DNA of 64,000 nt. Origin: Hevea brasiliensis (taxonomy: Eukaryota > Streptophyta > Magnoliopsida > Malpighiales > Euphorbiaceae). The translations under genes were made by a program, and so were the position numbers. Positions 61,664 to 64,000 of this stretch are shown here, in pieces (positions within the stretch are counted from its first letter, which is position 1; each line of letters begins with the position of its first letter). The stretch is from NCBI RefSeq assembly GCF_030052815.1, contig NC_079502.1, forward strand, positions 34,402,050 to 34,466,049, written 5' to 3'. Under the pieces are notes generated by a model. The model did not search any database. It was not told the DNA's origin and worked only from the letters and a program-made list of their open reading frames with translations.

Positions 61664-61882
61664 TGTAATGATAAATAAAATGGGGGAACTAATCACTAGA
61701 GGCGCCTTTTGGTGGAATGGCTTGGAGAGTTGGAAGAACTCCAGGGTTAAGCGTGCTCGCTTGAGAGAAATCCTAGGATGGATGACCTCCTAGGAAGTTC
61801 TCCATTCCACTTATGGGACAAAACCGTGAGGCTTATGGCCAAAGCGGACAATTCCTCTAGTGGTTGGAGCCTGACCGTTACA
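61664..61882 (+). repeat. Cassandra 3' LTR with 5S-like segment
   Basis: TGTAATGATAAATAAAATGGGGG may be the start. From 61731 on it parallels 61368-61519 of the 5' LTR. The 5S-like segment is 61737-61801 and has GGATGGATGACC where the 5' copy has GGATGGGTGACC. The LTR start is uncertain. Confidence 0.75.
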
Positions 61883-61887
61883 GAGAA

Positions 61888-62223
61888 GCATCATTGTAAA
61901 CAGTATATTCTTTACTCGGTGTAGGTAAAGTCAGGACTGAAGCTTTAGTCAAACGTCTTTTCAACTCATCAAAGCTTTGCTGGCATTTATTAGTCTACTG
62001 AAATTTTACATCTTTTCGAAGCAGCTTGGTCAGTGGAGATGCTAACGTAGAGAATCTCTTCACAAAACTGCAGTAGTAACCCACTAAACCCAGAAAACTA
62101 TAAACTTCTGTGACATTTCCAAGTGGCTTCCAGTTAAGGATAGCTTTTACCTTGCTGGGGTCTACCATAATGCATTTAGCTGATACAATATGCCCCAAGA
62201 AAGCAAATTTCTTTAGCCAAAAT
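61888..62223 (-). pseudogene. E3 reverse transcriptase C-terminus and RNase H start
   Basis: In the minus-strand frame LGHIVSAKCIMVDPSKV, ILNWKPLGNVTEVYSFLGL and [19 protein letters not shown] are visible: the end of the reverse transcriptase and the connection region of a Ty3/gypsy pol. The rest of the reverse transcriptase, protease and gag lie to the right, beyond the LTR inserted at 62224 and outside the window. Confidence 0.85.
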
Positions 62224-63018
62224 TGTAACACCCCTATTTGCGTAGCCTGGTAAATTACACTATTTCGGAGACCGGTGTAGGTCCGGACAATTAACAGGAT
62301 TAGAACTGTGTTTAAGACACCTAGAAAAGCCCTGATTGAAAATAAATAGTGATTACCAGATAGAAAAGTAAAAATAAGAAAAAAAGAACATAAAAGGTTA
62401 AATGAGCCGAGAGTCACAGCGATGGGTAACCTTCTCGGGAAGGACTGCGAGGTAGATTTAAACTCAAATTTTGGACTGTAAAATGTGATGCCGCGGTCCT
62501 TAGGACTATTGTGAACACAGTGGAAAAGAGAAAATCACGAAAAAGAATTGTTAAGCCAGTCAAAATAATTAGGTCAGGGAGTTAGAAGAAATATTGAATT
62601 ATTTACAAACCGAGTTGAACTGGCGAGGGGCAATTTAGTCAATTGACCCCGAGAGCTGACTCCTGACCTAACTGTCAAATAAAATCGGAGAAAAGAAAAT
62701 TTCAGAATCGAAAATTAAATTAAAGAACTAATAGAAAAATAAATAAAAAAAAGAAAATAGAAAAGTAAAAAGGTGATGACATCATGCATGACCTCATGCA
62801 TGATGCCATAAAGAATAAAATTAATTTATTTACTTATTTAGATTTTTGGGTCTTCCATAAGGATAAAAACAAAATAAAGAAAAGAAAAAACAAAAAAAAA
62901 ACCAAAAGTCTTCTTCTTCCTTTCTCCCTTGCCACCCTCACTCTCCCTCATTTCCCCATGGATATCCTCCATTAAAGCTTGCACTCAAGCTTACAATCCT
63001 TCATTAAACCTCAATAAC
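62224..63018 (+). mobile_element. Giant LTR, 5' part, inserted in E3 pol
   Basis: It starts TGTAACACCCCTATTTGCG, the sense start of the family of 24667-31563 and 53401-56963. A U3 dyad (about 62261-62300), a 5S-like stretch (about 62396-62442) and a pyrimidine-rich leader follow. It is cut at 63019 by another repeat. The left 5-bp flank is AAAAT; the other end is outside the window. Confidence 0.82.
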
Positions 63019-64000
63019 TGTTAGTAGTATGCCCTAGAGCATATCATTTAGTATGTATCTTGTATATATTTTTATTAATAAAAGGCATTTCCACTTTTCC
63101 GTTTACATAATATATTTATGTGTAATAGAAAAGGTCCATTGATATTTTGTTAGAAATATTATTCTTAAGTTGTTAAGAATATGAGTGACAATATTTCTAG
63201 CACAAAGTATCATAAATAGGTTCACAATCGAGGATACTTCATAATAAGGACATGACTTATCCAGAAAGATTGTATTCATGTTTGTTCCCAAGTTATTTAT
63301 ATGAGATATAAATAAGATGGAATGGTGAGTCTCATGCCATATAACAAACATGATAGGCACTTATAAATGATAAGTAGGCCGAACCAGTGACACTTATGAC
63401 AAGCACATGGAGTTTACTCTTGTCAATGTTTTGTCATAAATCATATCAGTGCATATAATCTTTAGACCTGAGATAGCACAGTTATCTTGTATATAGGTAG
63501 TTTGAGTTTGATATTGCTTTCATACTTGTACTGTATGGGTATATGGGCATCTGTTGGCTCCTACTAGTTATATATGGAGGTAGGTGTTGATCAAGATGGA
63601 ATCTGTTCCTCTAAGTAAATAGAGATAAAATCCTATGTTCATTTAATTGTTCTTGATGTTTCAAGTTCTGGCAAGGACAGATAGATTTATTCAGAAAAGA
63701 GTTTACGATGAGAAAAATCTTTTAATCAAGAATGGAATTAAAAGAGAACATAATATTCATAGCAAATGGAGTAAGACATAAACCATGACTAAACCTTGAG
63801 ATGGGATTTTGTAACAGAGAGATTCTAGTTCATGGTAACATATTATTATAGGTTCTTTTAAGGTAAATCTTATTACTAATTGGGTGGCCATGGCATGCTA
63901 TGCTAGGTGTTAACCATGGTCTATGAGGTTCATAAAATGATTTAGAGAAATCATTTATGGTAAGAAAGAGTTCGATGATATTTAGTGTTGATATCATGTC
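63019..64000 (+). mobile_element. Unclassified LTR-like repeat, open at window end
   Basis: It starts TGTTAGTAGTATGCCC after ATAAC (possible target duplication) and is the sense copy of the fragment at 35036-35553. It extends past the similarity with GGTTCTTTTAAGGTAAATC and GGTGGCCATGGCATGC blocks that contain no frame. The class (LARD or copia-like) is not determined. Confidence 0.5.

Larger units (their letters stand above)
61213..61882 (+). mobile_element. Cassandra-type TRIM element with 5S rRNA-derived LTRs
   Basis: A short non-coding LTR retrotransposon (670 bp) inserted in the E3 RNase H gene. It starts TGTAACGATCGG, ends CCGACCGTTACA-like (TGACCGTTACA), and is flanked by a perfect GAGAA duplication (61208-61212 and 61883-61887). 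Both LTRs include the 3' half of a 5S rRNA gene, the hallmark of Cassandra. The tRNA-iMet primer site is at 61522-61533. The 5' LTR (61213-61519) has an extra 140-base inverted copy of its own 3' part, and the 3' LTR (61664-61882) does not. It depends on other elements for enzymes. Direction is taken from PBS and 5S orientation. Confidence 0.93.

Overview
This is a nuclear genome window from a eudicot plant. It holds one ordinary protein-coding gene inside about 57 kb of nested retrotransposons. The gene (41250-47102, + strand, five coding exons, 551 codons plus stop) is the plant RbBP5-like WD40 subunit of COMPASS histone H3K4 methyltransferase complexes (RBL). The very long (3.4-3.8 kb) chromovirus LTRs and the gene sequence would fit a woody Euphorbiaceae such as Hevea or Manihot, but that is inference and not proven here.

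Left block (1-35034). E1 (1-5823, minus strand) is an LTR element with 3.4-kb LTRs and only a gag gene inside. It sits in the 3' end of E2 (5824-10592, minus), a decayed chromodomain Ty3/gypsy element of Tekay/Del type. The E2 5' LTR starts at 10601. It is split by a solo LTR in the opposite orientation (11314-14992, duplication ATATA) and is joined near 17418 to part of another minus-strand LTR, which is itself split by a solo LTR (18056-21865, duplication AAAGT). From 23001 to 33963 lies an Athila-type element on the minus strand (protease, gag, a PBS that looks like tRNA-Asp, 1.64-kb 5' LTR). Its gag is split by a solo LTR (24667-31563, duplication GTGTG), which holds a further solo LTR (27697-31143, duplication GAAAT). 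An inverted, truncated Athila LTR follows (33964-35034).

Middle (35036-52219). This contains decayed LTR fragments, an AT-rich stretch, and the RBL gene with a sense-oriented RTE-type LINE in its last intron (44308-45885). Microsatellites, a duplicated repeat carrying snRNA-type promoter boxes (48643-48980), a LINE RNase H remnant (about 49690-50200) and unclassified repeats follow.

Right block (52220-64000). E3 is a second Tekay/Del-type chromovirus on the minus strand. Its 3' LTR (52220-59291) is split by a solo LTR (53401-56963, duplication ATCAA). Its pol is split by a complete Cassandra-type TRIM (61213-61882, duplication GAGAA) whose LTRs carry part of a 5S rRNA gene. A plus-strand LTR (from 62224) and another LTR-like repeat (from 63019) run off the end.

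The most unusual signals are in the giant LTRs. Nearly all carry, in sense orientation, a stretch resembling the 5S rRNA internal promoter (intermediate element plus box C) with a shared 7-nt shortening. They also carry head-to-tail modules of about 190-210 bp, a 13-bp-arm palindrome, a conserved U3 dyad, and an arrangement suggesting an intron inside the LTR leader. No database search was possible, so novelty and clade names are unverified.
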